The translations under genes and the position numbers were made by a program. Positions 55,855-64,000 of a stretch of 64,000 bases of DNA are shown in pieces. Each line of letters opens with the position of its first letter. The stretch's first letter is position 1. The DNA is from Roseimicrobium gellanilyticum. Lineage in GTDB: Bacteria; Verrucomicrobiota; Verrucomicrobiia; Verrucomicrobiales; Verrucomicrobiaceae. The notes under the pieces are model-generated. The model saw only the letters and a program-made list of their open reading frames with translations, was not told the DNA's origin and made no database searches. The stretch lies in contig NZ_QNRR01000003.1 of assembly GCF_003315205.1 (NCBI RefSeq), positions 496,001-560,000 of the forward strand, written 5' to 3'.

Positions 55855-57876
55855 TCATGATGCCTTTTGGCGGGCGCCGCCCTTGGCAAATCCCAGTCCT
55901 CTGCCGATTTCCGCCTCGGCCAGCATGACCTGACGGCGGCTTTTGGAAGCCAGAGATTGGGCACGATACTGGGCCCAACGGAGCATGACTTTTCCCAGGA
56001 AACTACCCATCCCGGAGCTTCCGGGGACGCCCCTTCGGGCCATGGTCCAAACCCAGAAACGCCGCAAAACGGACGGCAGAAAACGCACGAAAAGCGGGTC
56101 TTCCCCACTGTAGATCGCGAGCACGGACCCGGGATCTCCCTGGCGGGCAGCACGCCCAAAAAGCTGCCGATCCACCCGCGCACTCTCGTGCGGCTCAGAA
56201 GCGATCACATGGAGTCCACCAAGATCTGCCACCCCTGCTTCCAGTCGAATGTCGGTGCCTCGACCGGCCATGTTTGTGGCGATGGTGATGCGGGAGCGGT
56301 GGCCCGCCTGCATGACAGTCATGGCCTCCTCCTTATGCCGCCGGGCATTGAGAATATGACAATTCAGCCCCTCCCCAACGAGATGCTCAGCCAAGGACTC
56401 ACTGGTTTCCACGCTCCTCAGACCAATCAAAATCGGCTGCCCCCGGGCATGCCGGGCCTTCGTTTCAATCGCAATCGCTTGGTTTTTGGCGTCGCGACTG
56501 GGGTAGAAATGCCAGCCCAAGCTCTGCCTTTGGGACGGTAAGTGGCGGGGAATGGTGAGCGTGGGCAGGCCATAAGTGCGCCAGATCTCCGCCGCCACCT
56601 CCTTCACCGTACCCGATGCGCCGGCGAGGTTTTCATACTTGCAGAAGAAACTCTGGAAGGAGACTCGCGCCATGGTTTCGCTCGCACCCGAAAGGGGCAC
56701 GCCCTCCTTGGCCTCCATCATTTGATGCAGTCCTTGGCGCCAGGTGCGCATGGGCATGGGGCGTCCAGTGGCCTCATCCACGATGACGACCTTCCCCTCC
56801 TCGACCACATACTGTACGTCCTTCTTGAAAAACTCCCGGGCCTCCAAGGCCAGCCTCAAGAGCTCCGCACGGCGGGAGGGACTAGCCCAGAGGAGGGCCT
56901 CTGGGACCTCATATTCCATGGCAAACTTCTCCAACTCCTCGAGCTCAATTTCGATGCCCTTGCGCACCCGATTCACCTCATAGTCCACCCCCGAAACCAT
57001 CCTCTCCGCAACCTTCCAAGCCGCCGCACAGGCATTCTCAAGCTGCCCGGCAGGAAGGGCACGACTGATGATGAGCGGAGTGACAGCCTCGTCGATGAGA
57101 GCGTTATCCGCCTCATCGATGAGGGCGAAATACAGCCCGCGCTGCACCGGCTCCCCCTGCGGGGCACGTCCGGCCCCGGTCATCTGGGCCAGCGCCAATC
57201 GGGCTCCAGATTCCTCCAGCCCCTGCATCCGCAGCCGATCCCGAAGATAGTCTGCCGCAGCCTCCTTGGCGGTGGTGTAGGTGACGGCCCGACCGTACGC
57301 GCGACGTCGATCAGGATCCGTCGTGTCTCCAAGCACGCGCCCCACGGACAGACCCGCCCTGATATAGAAAGCCTCGAGCTGCTCGGCATCGCGGCCCGCG
57401 AGGTAGTCATTCGCGGTGATCACGTGGCAGGGCCGCCCTGTCCAAGCCTGGTAGGCTGCCGTCAGGGCTAGGGCGAGAGTCTTCCCCTCCCCTGTCTCCA
57501 CCTCGGTCAAAAATCCACGCGCCAGCGCGGCGGAGGTCATGAGTTGCACCCCATACGGTGACAGGCCCAGCTCCCGGTGTGCCACCACCGCCAGCAGAGC
57601 CAGCCCTTCTTCCAAAGTCTCATCCACGTCCGATGGATTCGCCCTGCGGCGCTGGCGCATCTCCACGAGCCGTTCATTCAGGGTGCCGTCCTTCAGTTCA
57701 GCATATTGCTGGCGAAGCTGGTCCATGCGCTCCGCGGACGCCTTGATCTTCTTCAGGTGCCGGGGGGCCCGCTTAAACCATCCCAGAATGTGATGGCTCA
57801 CCGCGTCCAGACCCCGGGGTCGCGGAGCGCGCCGTCTCTCATGGACGGTGCGCTGTCGGTCGGTGGGCGTCGGCAT
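55855..57876 (-). CDS. Truncated SecA-like translocation ATPase
   Basis: A 673-residue relative of the SecA motor that pushes preproteins through SecYEG. The first nucleotide-binding domain has TGEGKT (128-133) and the DEAD box LIDEADNALIDEA (252-264, Asp-Glu at 254-255). The preprotein-crosslinking region lies between (about 200-370), and the second nucleotide domain has TNMAGRGTDI (534-543) and QLFGRAARQGDPGS (571-584), where canonical SecA has RGRSGRQG. The protein stops just after the start of the long scaffold helix (RRQVMLAEAEIGRG). The helical wing, the two-helix finger and the zinc-binding tail of ordinary SecA (~900 residues) are missing. The N-terminus has ~20 extra basic residues. 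It is encoded between the membrane fusion genes and the giant gene and is the only ATPase of the set, so a motor or chaperone role in exporting the giant protein is inferred. Confidence 0.85.
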   Translation of the reverse strand: MPTPTDRQRTVHERRRAPRPRGLDAVSHHILGWFKRAPRHLKKIKASAERMDQLRQQYAELKDGTLNERLVEMRQRRRANPSDVDETLEEGLALLAVVAHRELGLSPYGVQLMTSAALARGFLTEVETGEGKTLALALTAAYQAWTGRPCHVITANDYLAGRDAEQLEAFYIRAGLSVGRVLGDTTDPDRRRAYGRAVTYTTAKEAAADYLRDRLRMQGLEESGARLALAQMTGAGRAPQGEPVQRGLYFALIDEADNALIDEAVTPLIISRALPAGQLENACAAAWKVAERMVSGVDYEVNRVRKGIEIELEELEKFAMEYEVPEALLWASPSRRAELLRLALEAREFFKKDVQYVVEEGKVVIVDEATGRPMPMRTWRQGLHQMMEAKEGVPLSGASETMARVSFQSFFCKYENLAGASGTVKEVAAEIWRTYGLPTLTIPRHLPSQRQSLGWHFYPSRDAKNQAIAIETKARHARGQPILIGLRSVETSESLAEHLVGEGLNCHILNARRHKEEAMTVMQAGHRSRITIATNMAGRGTDIRLEAGVADLGGLHVIASEPHESARVDRQLFGRAARQGDPGSVLAIYSGEDPLFVRFLPSVLRRFWVWTMARRGVPGSSGMGSFLGKVMLRWAQYRAQSLASKSRRQVMLAEAEIGRGLGFAKGGARQKAS

Positions 57877-57925
57877 GGCAGGGGAAGTCGGGCGGACAGG
57901 AAAGCGGAAAGCACACCATCGTGAA

Positions 57926-60073
57926 TCACACCCGGTAGTTGCGCTGGAAGAGCTGGCGCAGACTCCGCACCCACTGGGAAAGGAGCGGCTCCCACGGCAA
58001 ATCCAGACGGGCTACTCCCTGCTGGCCATGCACCAGGATCGTGCCGGACTGGGGAACCAGAAACGCACGCACTTCGAAAAACGGCTCCGAGCTCAGTGCG
58101 CCCGGGGCCCCATTTGCTCCGCCCGCACCTTGCCCCCCCTGACGTTGCCGATCCTGCCTCGATGCGGGATGGTCCGCTGGGATGGCTTGCAGGTCCGAAA
58201 CTCCCAACGTCCTCTCCTCCTGGCCGCGGACCTTCACACCCGTTTCACGGATGTTTCCGCCAAACAAGCGCGCGACCTCTGCCTGACGGACCACGGCAGC
58301 CATGTAGAATTTTCCCTCACCCTGCACCACGCCGAGTTCGGTGCCGCGTTGCAGTGTCGCCCCCAGCACAGTGGCCAGCTCTGGCGAAATCCACCTGCCT
58401 GCCACCGGCGCCCGGACCAGCAGAGACTCCTTCTGCTCAGCGAGCTTGTGCTGACGGACGAGCAGGGCCTGATGGTACTCCTCAAGGCTCAGCCTGCGAA
58501 CAGGGTCAGCCTCCAGTGCCTCGCGCTTCATCGTTTGCAGCCGCTTGAGGTCCAGCCGGAGCAGTTCAATTTCCTGATCCAGATCAAAACTGACCATCTT
58601 CACCAAGGGCTGCCCTTGGGTGACCATGGTACCCGAGGGGACCATGACCTCGACCAAATCACCGGCACTACCAGCATAGACCCGTGCAAAGGGATCCGAG
58701 CGAATGACCCCGTCCGCACGAAAGTGGCTAGGCAGCGGCACCCAGGCGATGACGCCGATAATGGTGACGAGTAGAATGGCACATAGTCCCACGGCCAACT
58801 GGCGCCTGCCCTCCAACCGCGGACTGGTCAGCAGGTACTGGATGGCCTTGAAGACCGGCATCACGAGCCAGAGGATCGAGAAGCCAATCGCCAGCAGGAT
58901 ACCGACGATGAAGAACCATTTCGAAACGAGCAACAGGATGCCCGCCAACAGCAGGATCCTGTAGATAAAGGACGCGACAAAATAGAAGGCCAGCCAGAAT
59001 GTCTCTGTACGAGACTCAGCCGGATTGACCGCATTCGGCACGCGGAAGAGATAACGCTCCACCAGATACAGCGTCGTCCGTGAGGCGCGAGCCTGGAGAT
59101 TCGGTACCTCCAGGAGATCGGAAAGGATATGGTACCCATCGAACCTCAAGAGCGGGTTCAGGTTGAAGAGCAGCGTTCCGACAGACGCGATGATGATGAC
59201 GTTATAGGCGAGAGCATGCACCAACCCTTCTCCGGTATTCGCCCAGATGATCGCTGCCAGCGAAGCCAGGATAACCTCCACGATCATGCCCGCCGCCCCC
59301 ACCAGCGCCCGCTTGCCCTTCTCCCGAAACGCCCAACTCGAGGACGCATCGACATAGGGCAGCGGATTGAAGAGAAGCAGCATGATGCCCATCTGCGGCA
59401 CCTCGCCACCAAACTTCCGGCAGAAGTATCCGTGGCCAAACTCGTGGAGCCCCTTGATCACGATGATGGAGGCATACAACCAGGGAAGATTCGACGCGCC
59501 CAGCAGACCTCCACTCTCAGCACGGAACTGCCCCCAGTTCTCCACAATCGCCTTCACTCCCAGCACCAGCAGCGCGCTCCAAAGCACCAACCCCACCTTG
59601 CCAATCAGCCACCCCACCGCAGGCAGGGTGCGCTGGAGAAATCGGTCCGGATTGATAAGCGGAATGCGGAGGAAAAAGAGATTCGCCCACTGCGTGGCGA
59701 CCTGTCGGCTTTGCTCCTTCCGTTGCGCCTCGAACAAGGCGGCGACATCCCCCTCCAGATCGCTACGCAGCAGCCCGGCTTGATGAAGTTGTGAGAGAAG
59801 CTGCACCACCTCACCCTGACCTGGCGCCTCCTCCGGCGCGATCTTGAGGCTGCGCTCCCATGCTTCACCCACCGTACGCGAACGCTCCAGCTCGCAGATG
59901 AAGCGGTAGGCCGGCGGCCGGATGCGGAAAAAGCGATTCCCCAACGAGTCCTGCACCACGTACCACCGCATCCCACGAAAACGCTGGGGAAAGATTTCCA
60001 CACCCGGCCGCAGGCATACGCGGCGATCCTCCACGCGGTGCCAGGATTCGTCGAAAGTGGGCGGACGATTCAT
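57926..60073 (-). CDS. M50 site-2-protease-like membrane protein fused to an HlyD-type adaptor
   Basis: A 715-residue fusion. Residues ~15-105 resemble a PqqD-like winged helix. Membrane segments follow from ~155, with zinc-site HEFGH at 210-214 inside IKGLHEFGHGYF and the third ligand Asp312 in NPLLRFDGYH, so the metalloprotease site looks intact. More membrane segments run to ~445. The periplasmic part is HlyD-like: a lipoyl-like half (VIRSDPFARVYAGSAGDLVEV), a short coiled coil (~500-545), a second half (LLVRAPVAGRWISPE) and a beta domain; a Gln/Gly-rich loop lies near 635. Such M50-HlyD fusions occur beside peptide or protein export genes. It could form the inner-membrane base of the exporter, processing or gripping the cargo. 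Confidence 0.85.
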   Translation of the reverse strand: MNRPPTFDESWHRVEDRRVCLRPGVEIFPQRFRGMRWYVVQDSLGNRFFRIRPPAYRFICELERSRTVGEAWERSLKIAPEEAPGQGEVVQLLSQLHQAGLLRSDLEGDVAALFEAQRKEQSRQVATQWANLFFLRIPLINPDRFLQRTLPAVGWLIGKVGLVLWSALLVLGVKAIVENWGQFRAESGGLLGASNLPWLYASIIVIKGLHEFGHGYFCRKFGGEVPQMGIMLLLFNPLPYVDASSSWAFREKGKRALVGAAGMIVEVILASLAAIIWANTGEGLVHALAYNVIIIASVGTLLFNLNPLLRFDGYHILSDLLEVPNLQARASRTTLYLVERYLFRVPNAVNPAESRTETFWLAFYFVASFIYRILLLAGILLLVSKWFFIVGILLAIGFSILWLVMPVFKAIQYLLTSPRLEGRRQLAVGLCAILLVTIIGVIAWVPLPSHFRADGVIRSDPFARVYAGSAGDLVEVMVPSGTMVTQGQPLVKMVSFDLDQEIELLRLDLKRLQTMKREALEADPVRRLSLEEYHQALLVRQHKLAEQKESLLVRAPVAGRWISPELATVLGATLQRGTELGVVQGEGKFYMAAVVRQAEVARLFGGNIRETGVKVRGQEERTLGVSDLQAIPADHPASRQDRQRQGGQGAGGANGAPGALSSEPFFEVRAFLVPQSGTILVHGQQGVARLDLPWEPLLSQWVRSLRQLFQRNYRV

Positions 60074-60093
60074 GTGAGGCTACATCCGTCAAA

Positions 60094-61917
60094 CTAGACC
60101 CAGAGCCAGAGACGCAGTGCCTCCACCAGGCGGTGAGTACCGATCCAGAGCAGGGATCGCTTCTCCGTCGAGATCTTGCACAGACCACTCATGCCCGGGC
60201 GCCACCACGCCTGGGGTTCACCGAGCACCTGGGCACGCAACACAAACACGGTTCCTTCTGGTCGCACTTCAGCCACCGGTTCAAAGCGATCCACCTTCAC
60301 CGAGTAGTGCTCTCCCGGCCGGCTGGCAAATGCGAGGTCACCCTCCAAACCTGCAGAGAGGTAGGAGATGTCGCGTTCATCCACCTGGAGTTGACCGAAG
60401 AGGTCTTTGATTTGCACCACCTTCAGCAGCAACTCGCCGCTCTGCACCGGAGAAGAAAGCCGCTCGCGAAGATCTCCCTCTACAATCACGCCATCAAAAG
60501 GTGCGGTGATTTCCGTGAGCTGCAGCCTGCGGCGGATGACAGCCAGCTTCGCGTCGGCCTGCTGCATTTCTGATTGCGCCACGAGCATCTGGGCCAACTT
60601 GCCTTCGCCCTGGTTGCTGCGGACTTCGCGCTCACTCTTGTTACGCAGGGCGACCGTGTCCGCCTCTTCCAGCAGGAGTTCCTTCTTGTCGAGGCGCACC
60701 AGTACATCACCCTTCTTCACCATGTCGCCGACATGAAAGGAGGCCTCTTCAATGTACCCGGGGAATGGCGCGGCAATCAACGAGGCGGCATCCGTCTTCA
60801 GGATGAAGGGCGCCTTGACCTTGTAGTCCACGCGGATCAACGCGAGCGCGAGGAAGGTCACGCAGGTGCATACCACCGCCAGCTTCATACCCGTGTGGTC
60901 CGGACCAAGCCAGCCGGCCGCCTTGCGGCGCAATGCACGCCACGAGCGCTTGCCAATCCAGCCAGTACGTGAATGCAGATTCTCCAATCGCGGCGCAACC
61001 AGATCTGAGAGCAGGCGCACGCGCTCCAGCTCTCCATGTTCCCACGCCCCTTCTTCGACCGCACGCTCCAGGCACACAACACCGCGCACCTCCTGCTGAT
61101 GACGCAGCGGCACTGAGGTGACCGACACGCCCTCGCGTGCGGTGGAGAACTTCCGATGCTCCCGGCTCACCACAGAGGTGCCTGACAGCTCGGGCCAGCA
61201 CACTTCATTGTCCTGGTCCGAAGCTTCCTCCATCACCTGCTGGAGTGCGAGTGCTTCCTGCGAACCGGCGGAAATGCGTCCGCCATGGCTGGTGGCACAC
61301 AGCTTGAGATCCTGCCCTTCCAACCAGGCCAGCGACACACGTGAGGCCCGCATGGGTGCGGCGAGTTCGTTGCACAAGCGCAGACTCGCTTCCTGGAAAT
61401 GGTTGCTCTCGCCAAGCGCCAGTCCCAAGTCCATGACCTGGGAAAGGTTGAGCAGCTTCTCTTCACTGCGCTGTGCATGCCGCCGGCTCTGATATTGATC
61501 CGCCAGCGCCCGTGCTTCCTTGGAGACGAGTTCTCTCAGCGATTCCTCAGCTTCGTCCGCCTGTATTTCGGCGACCATCCAGAGCGGAGGCAGTCCTTCG
61601 CGGGCGGGAAACGCGAGTGCCTGGTACTTCCGTCCCAGCAATCCCGGGAGGGAACTGAACTCGGATGACGTGGCGTTGCACAATTCGCCGGTCAATCCCG
61701 ACTGCGCGATGCGCTTGGCCGCACCCGGTGGCGACTGGGCCAGCACGCGAAATTCACTTCCCGCTCCTCCACCCACCAGCAGGCAGATCGATTCCGCCTG
61801 CAGACGCGACCGGGTGTATTCACAGAGACGGCCCCAGAAAATCCCCGGTTCACCGGCAAACTCCGCCAGGGATTCATAACCGGAAGTGGGAGCAGTCTCC
61901 GTGAGTTCGGATTTCAT
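60094..61917 (-). CDS. GAF-domain protein with one membrane segment and HlyD-type adaptor
   Basis: A 607-residue protein. The cytoplasmic part has two GAF-like domains, about 20-140 and 160-315 (SLRLCNELAAPMRASRVSLA and VPLRHQQEVRGVVCLER are typical). One membrane segment lies at 344-361 (MKLAVVCTCVTFLALAL). The periplasmic part is a membrane fusion protein: lipoyl-like halves IAAPFPGYIEEASFHVGDMVKKGD (in two stretches) and ITAPFDGVIVEGDLRE, a coiled coil between, and a beta-barrel part with QVDERDISYLSAGLEG. It joins sensing of a small molecule in the cytoplasm to an export adaptor. It is encoded 20 bp upstream of the M50-HlyD gene; both adaptors may build a hetero-oligomeric channel with the TolC-family protein. 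Confidence 0.85.
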   Translation of the reverse strand: MKSELTETAPTSGYESLAEFAGEPGIFWGRLCEYTRSRLQAESICLLVGGGAGSEFRVLAQSPPGAAKRIAQSGLTGELCNATSSEFSSLPGLLGRKYQALAFPAREGLPPLWMVAEIQADEAEESLRELVSKEARALADQYQSRRHAQRSEEKLLNLSQVMDLGLALGESNHFQEASLRLCNELAAPMRASRVSLAWLEGQDLKLCATSHGGRISAGSQEALALQQVMEEASDQDNEVCWPELSGTSVVSREHRKFSTAREGVSVTSVPLRHQQEVRGVVCLERAVEEGAWEHGELERVRLLSDLVAPRLENLHSRTGWIGKRSWRALRRKAAGWLGPDHTGMKLAVVCTCVTFLALALIRVDYKVKAPFILKTDAASLIAAPFPGYIEEASFHVGDMVKKGDVLVRLDKKELLLEEADTVALRNKSEREVRSNQGEGKLAQMLVAQSEMQQADAKLAVIRRRLQLTEITAPFDGVIVEGDLRERLSSPVQSGELLLKVVQIKDLFGQLQVDERDISYLSAGLEGDLAFASRPGEHYSVKVDRFEPVAEVRPEGTVFVLRAQVLGEPQAWWRPGMSGLCKISTEKRSLLWIGTHRLVEALRLWLWV

Positions 61918-61954
61918 GAAGGCCAGATAGAATCAACCGCCAAGGCAAGCACCG

Positions 61955-62767
61955 TCACGACTGGGCCGGGGCCGTCTTTCCCGGCGGTGGGGGAAACGCC
62001 GCCTGCACTCGCAGGCCGGGACGGATGGTGCCCTCCTTGTTATCCAGCAACAACCTCACGCGGAAGAGCCCACTGCGGGCATCGACTTCAGGGTCGATGA
62101 AATTGACCTTCGCCTTCAAACTCTTCACGTTTGGCATCTCGGGAAACTGCACAGCGAATTCCTGGCCCAGACTGATGGCCGGAAGTTGCGATGCCTCCAG
62201 GTGGAAGAGAAGCAGCACCTGATCCGTGGTCATCACTTGCAGGATGGGGTCGTTCTCACTGATGGACTCGCCCGACTCCTTGAACTTCCGCACGACCACG
62301 CCGGTGAGCGGGGAGAGGATCTCGCGCTCCGCGAGTTCCGCTTTCGCAATGCTCAGCTCTGCCTGGAGACGTTTCAGCTCCACCTCTTTCGCGAGGGCAT
62401 CATCGCGACTCGAGACATTTTGATCAAAGAGACGCTTGGCTGCATTGTAGTCGAACTGCGCCTTGCTGATCATCTGCTCGTACCGTTCCACGGCGAGCTG
62501 CTGCTTCTCCGATTGAAGATTGACCAGAGGCTGCCCCTCCTTGATTCGGTCCCCTTCTTCCACCTGGATCTTGCGGATGATTTCGCGGATGGAAGCGCTG
62601 ATGGTCACAGCACGAAAGGGTTTCACGACACCCTCGCTGAGTGCGGGCGCATCTGCTGCGTCTCCGAAAGGCGCCATGCAACAGGTCGCGACCACCAGCA
62701 GCGCCAGCACACCCCGGCTCCGTGGCCGCTGCATGATTGGGCGAACTGGCAGGGGAATCTCAGGCAT
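61955..62767 (-). CDS. Periplasmic adaptor, HlyD/RND-MFP family
   Basis: A 270-residue membrane fusion protein. A signal sequence lies at ~12-37 (RPRSRGVLALLVVATCC, cleavage likely near GDAADA); the start at 62767 is the longest, and ATG 62734 gives a more typical signal peptide. After it come the lipoyl-like half SASIREIIRKIQVEEGDRIK, a helical hairpin (~75-145, VERYEQMISKAQFDYNAAK), the second lipoyl half ILSPLTGVVVRKFKESGE and a beta-barrel domain (VLLLFHLEASQLPAISLGQE). The hairpin should contact the TolC-family channel encoded just upstream (20 bp gap). No inner-membrane pump of the RND or ABC type is encoded nearby. Confidence 0.85.
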   Translation of the reverse strand: MPEIPLPVRPIMQRPRSRGVLALLVVATCCMAPFGDAADAPALSEGVVKPFRAVTISASIREIIRKIQVEEGDRIKEGQPLVNLQSEKQQLAVERYEQMISKAQFDYNAAKRLFDQNVSSRDDALAKEVELKRLQAELSIAKAELAEREILSPLTGVVVRKFKESGESISENDPILQVMTTDQVLLLFHLEASQLPAISLGQEFAVQFPEMPNVKSLKAKVNFIDPEVDARSGLFRVRLLLDNKEGTIRPGLRVQAAFPPPPGKTAPAQS

Positions 62768-62787
62768 GTGTTACGGACTCGACTGGC

Positions 62788-64000
62788 TTATTTCTGGGAC
62801 GGCACGGCACGCGCCTCTTTGTCATCGCTTTCCACGACAATGCCCTGCTTCTCCAACATCTGGCCCGTCACCAGCCAGAGATCCACTTGATCCTTGTTGA
62901 GGTCCGCGAGGGCAGCCAGTTCGCGGCTGCGAGTCTGGGAATACTCCTCCTGATACTGCAGCACCTGATAGCTCGTGGACACGCCCTCGGCGAGTTTCTT
63001 CACTTCACCCTCCATGGTCTGGAAGGCGACCTCGCGGCTCTTGCGAGCGGAGACCAGACGTTGACGATCCATTTCGATGCGGCTCAACACCGTATCCAGT
63101 TCCAGGGAGATTTGGGCCTTCACCCGATCCACATCAATAATCGCCTGTGTCTCCTGGTGCGCCGCGAGGCGGGCCTGCGAACGGTTGCGCTTGAAGCCCA
63201 GCGGCACGGAGAATGTCACGCCCACCGTCCACTCTGGACCTTGTCCATCCAACGCCCTGTCATAGGATCGACCGGTGCCGCCAGCGAGACCATGCACCCC
63301 GGCGCTGGCGATGAGGTCCAGGCGCGGACGGGATTGATTTTCCGCAAGCAAGGTCTGGTGCCGGCGCTGGTCCACAATCTCCATCGCCTGGAGGATGTCA
63401 TACCGGGCCGCAGACGCCTTGCCCAGCAACTCTTCGCGGGAGGAAACTTCTACCGAGTCCTTCAGTCGATCGGCAGGACGGATTCTCAAGCTCTTCGCGG
63501 CATCCGTACCCTTCTTGAAAAGAACCTGCAGAGTATTCTGGCGCTCGATGTACTGGGTCTCTGCGAGCAATGCTCCGTCCTTGCGCTCATACACAGCGGC
63601 CTCCGCGGCGAGTACGTCATTTGGCTGAATCACACCCTGCTCGCTCCGCTTCTTGTTATCACTGTACAGCTTCTGCGCCAGTTCGATGGAGTCACGTTGC
63701 ACCGCCATGTTCTCGTACGTAAAGATGACATCGTAGTAGAGCTTCATGGCATTTCCTACCGTGGCAGCCGTCCGGGAGCGCCACTCCAAATCCGCCACGC
63801 GCATGTTAGATTTGGCAATCCTCAACTCGGCCAGGTTCGCCGTGGAGCCAAAGTCCTTCAAAAGGGGTTGGGTCAACGTCAGACCGGAAAACGTTTCGTA
63901 CTCCGGATTGAAGAGCCCGGGCGGCATGTTGCGATTCAGCGTGTTGTCCAGCACGCGAAGACTGCTGCCCAGTTCGAGGGTGGTGCCCCACGGGACCTTC
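62788..64000 (-). CDS. TolC-family outer membrane channel protein, 5' end outside window
   Basis: The last 404 codons of a gene that continues beyond the window edge; the frame is open to base 63999. Features of outer membrane efflux proteins are clear: GLTLTQPLLKDFG, then ELRIAKSNMRVADLEWRS and the helical repeats with FTYENMAVQRDSIELAQKLY and QGVIQPNDVLAAEAAVYERK, and a second repeat with GVTFSVPLGFKRNRSQARLA and ISLELDTVLSRIEMDRQRL. The C-terminus (EARAVPSQK) is charged and lacks the final Phe of many outer membrane proteins. As the first gene seen of the export set, it would form the exit duct for the giant protein together with the adaptors. Confidence 0.88.
   Translation of the reverse strand, partial: KVPWGTTLELGSSLRVLDNTLNRNMPPGLFNPEYETFSGLTLTQPLLKDFGSTANLAELRIAKSNMRVADLEWRSRTAATVGNAMKLYYDVIFTYENMAVQRDSIELAQKLYSDNKKRSEQGVIQPNDVLAAEAAVYERKDGALLAETQYIERQNTLQVLFKKGTDAAKSLRIRPADRLKDSVEVSSREELLGKASAARYDILQAMEIVDQRRHQTLLAENQSRPRLDLIASAGVHGLAGGTGRSYDRALDGQGPEWTVGVTFSVPLGFKRNRSQARLAAHQETQAIIDVDRVKAQISLELDTVLSRIEMDRQRLVSARKSREVAFQTMEGEVKKLAEGVSTSYQVLQYQEEYSQTRSRELAALADLNKDQVDLWLVTGQMLEKQGIVVESDDKEARAVPSQK

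Noticed and set aside
61955-64000. Ordinary RND multidrug efflux operon (adaptor plus TolC)
   Set aside because: No RND pump gene is present in the window, and the next genes are GAF-HlyD, M50-HlyD and SecA-like, which point to protein export. A pump gene beyond 64000 cannot be excluded.

Overview
The window is a GC-rich bacterial chromosomal segment, densely coding and with very few Shine-Dalgarno sites. The gene content points to Verrucomicrobiota (Verrucomicrobiales-like). The main reasons are a giant LEPR-XLL surface protein, an HscA/HscB pair, large 2-hydroxyacyl-CoA dehydratase activase-type proteins, and paralogous envelope proteins of no familiar family. The assignment is inference; no rRNA or other marker gene is present.

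Layout. 1-1514 (+): end of a conserved-looking unknown gene with an Ala/Glu/Pro-rich tail. 1538-3949 (-): hscB then hscA. 4085-9431 (+): a double BcrA/BadF activase with a DUF2229-like part, followed by a separate dehydratase-like protein. 9448-19029 (-): a tightly packed seven-gene operon holding two copies of a module (FN3 or related protein with an odd FAGC/YAGC lipobox, plus a ~890-aa protein ending in a TlpA-like fold that lacks CXXC), a third lipobox protein, and LspA-like and Lgt-like enzymes at the end. 19275-22713 (-): a translationally coupled substrate-binding protein, NarL-type histidine kinase and LuxR-type regulator. 22794-55730 (-): one uninterrupted gene of 32.9 kb (10,978 aa), over half of the window. 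55855-64000 (-): SecA-like ATPase, M50-HlyD fusion, GAF-HlyD fusion, HlyD/RND-type adaptor and TolC-family channel (5' end outside the window).

How the parts fit. The last two blocks read as one unit, transcribed TolC > adaptor > GAF-HlyD > M50-HlyD > SecA-like > giant protein. They look like a dedicated export machine and its giant repetitive cargo. No ABC ATPase, the usual motor of type I secretion, is encoded here; the only ATPase is a truncated SecA relative that ends before the two-helix finger. The giant protein has an N-terminal LEPRILLSA motif, a long acidic linker, beta-solenoid and adhesin-like repeats, Calx-beta-like domains, and a 29-unit glycine/aspartate-rich Ca-binding-type array. 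This is the strongest candidate for an undescribed system.

The second candidate is the 9.4-19.0 kb operon. An Lgt/LspA-like pair is encoded together with three proteins sharing a signal without positive charge (start (TV)EW, end G[FY]AGC), which suggests a private lipoprotein modification route. No tRNA, rRNA, CRISPR array or transposable element was recognised.
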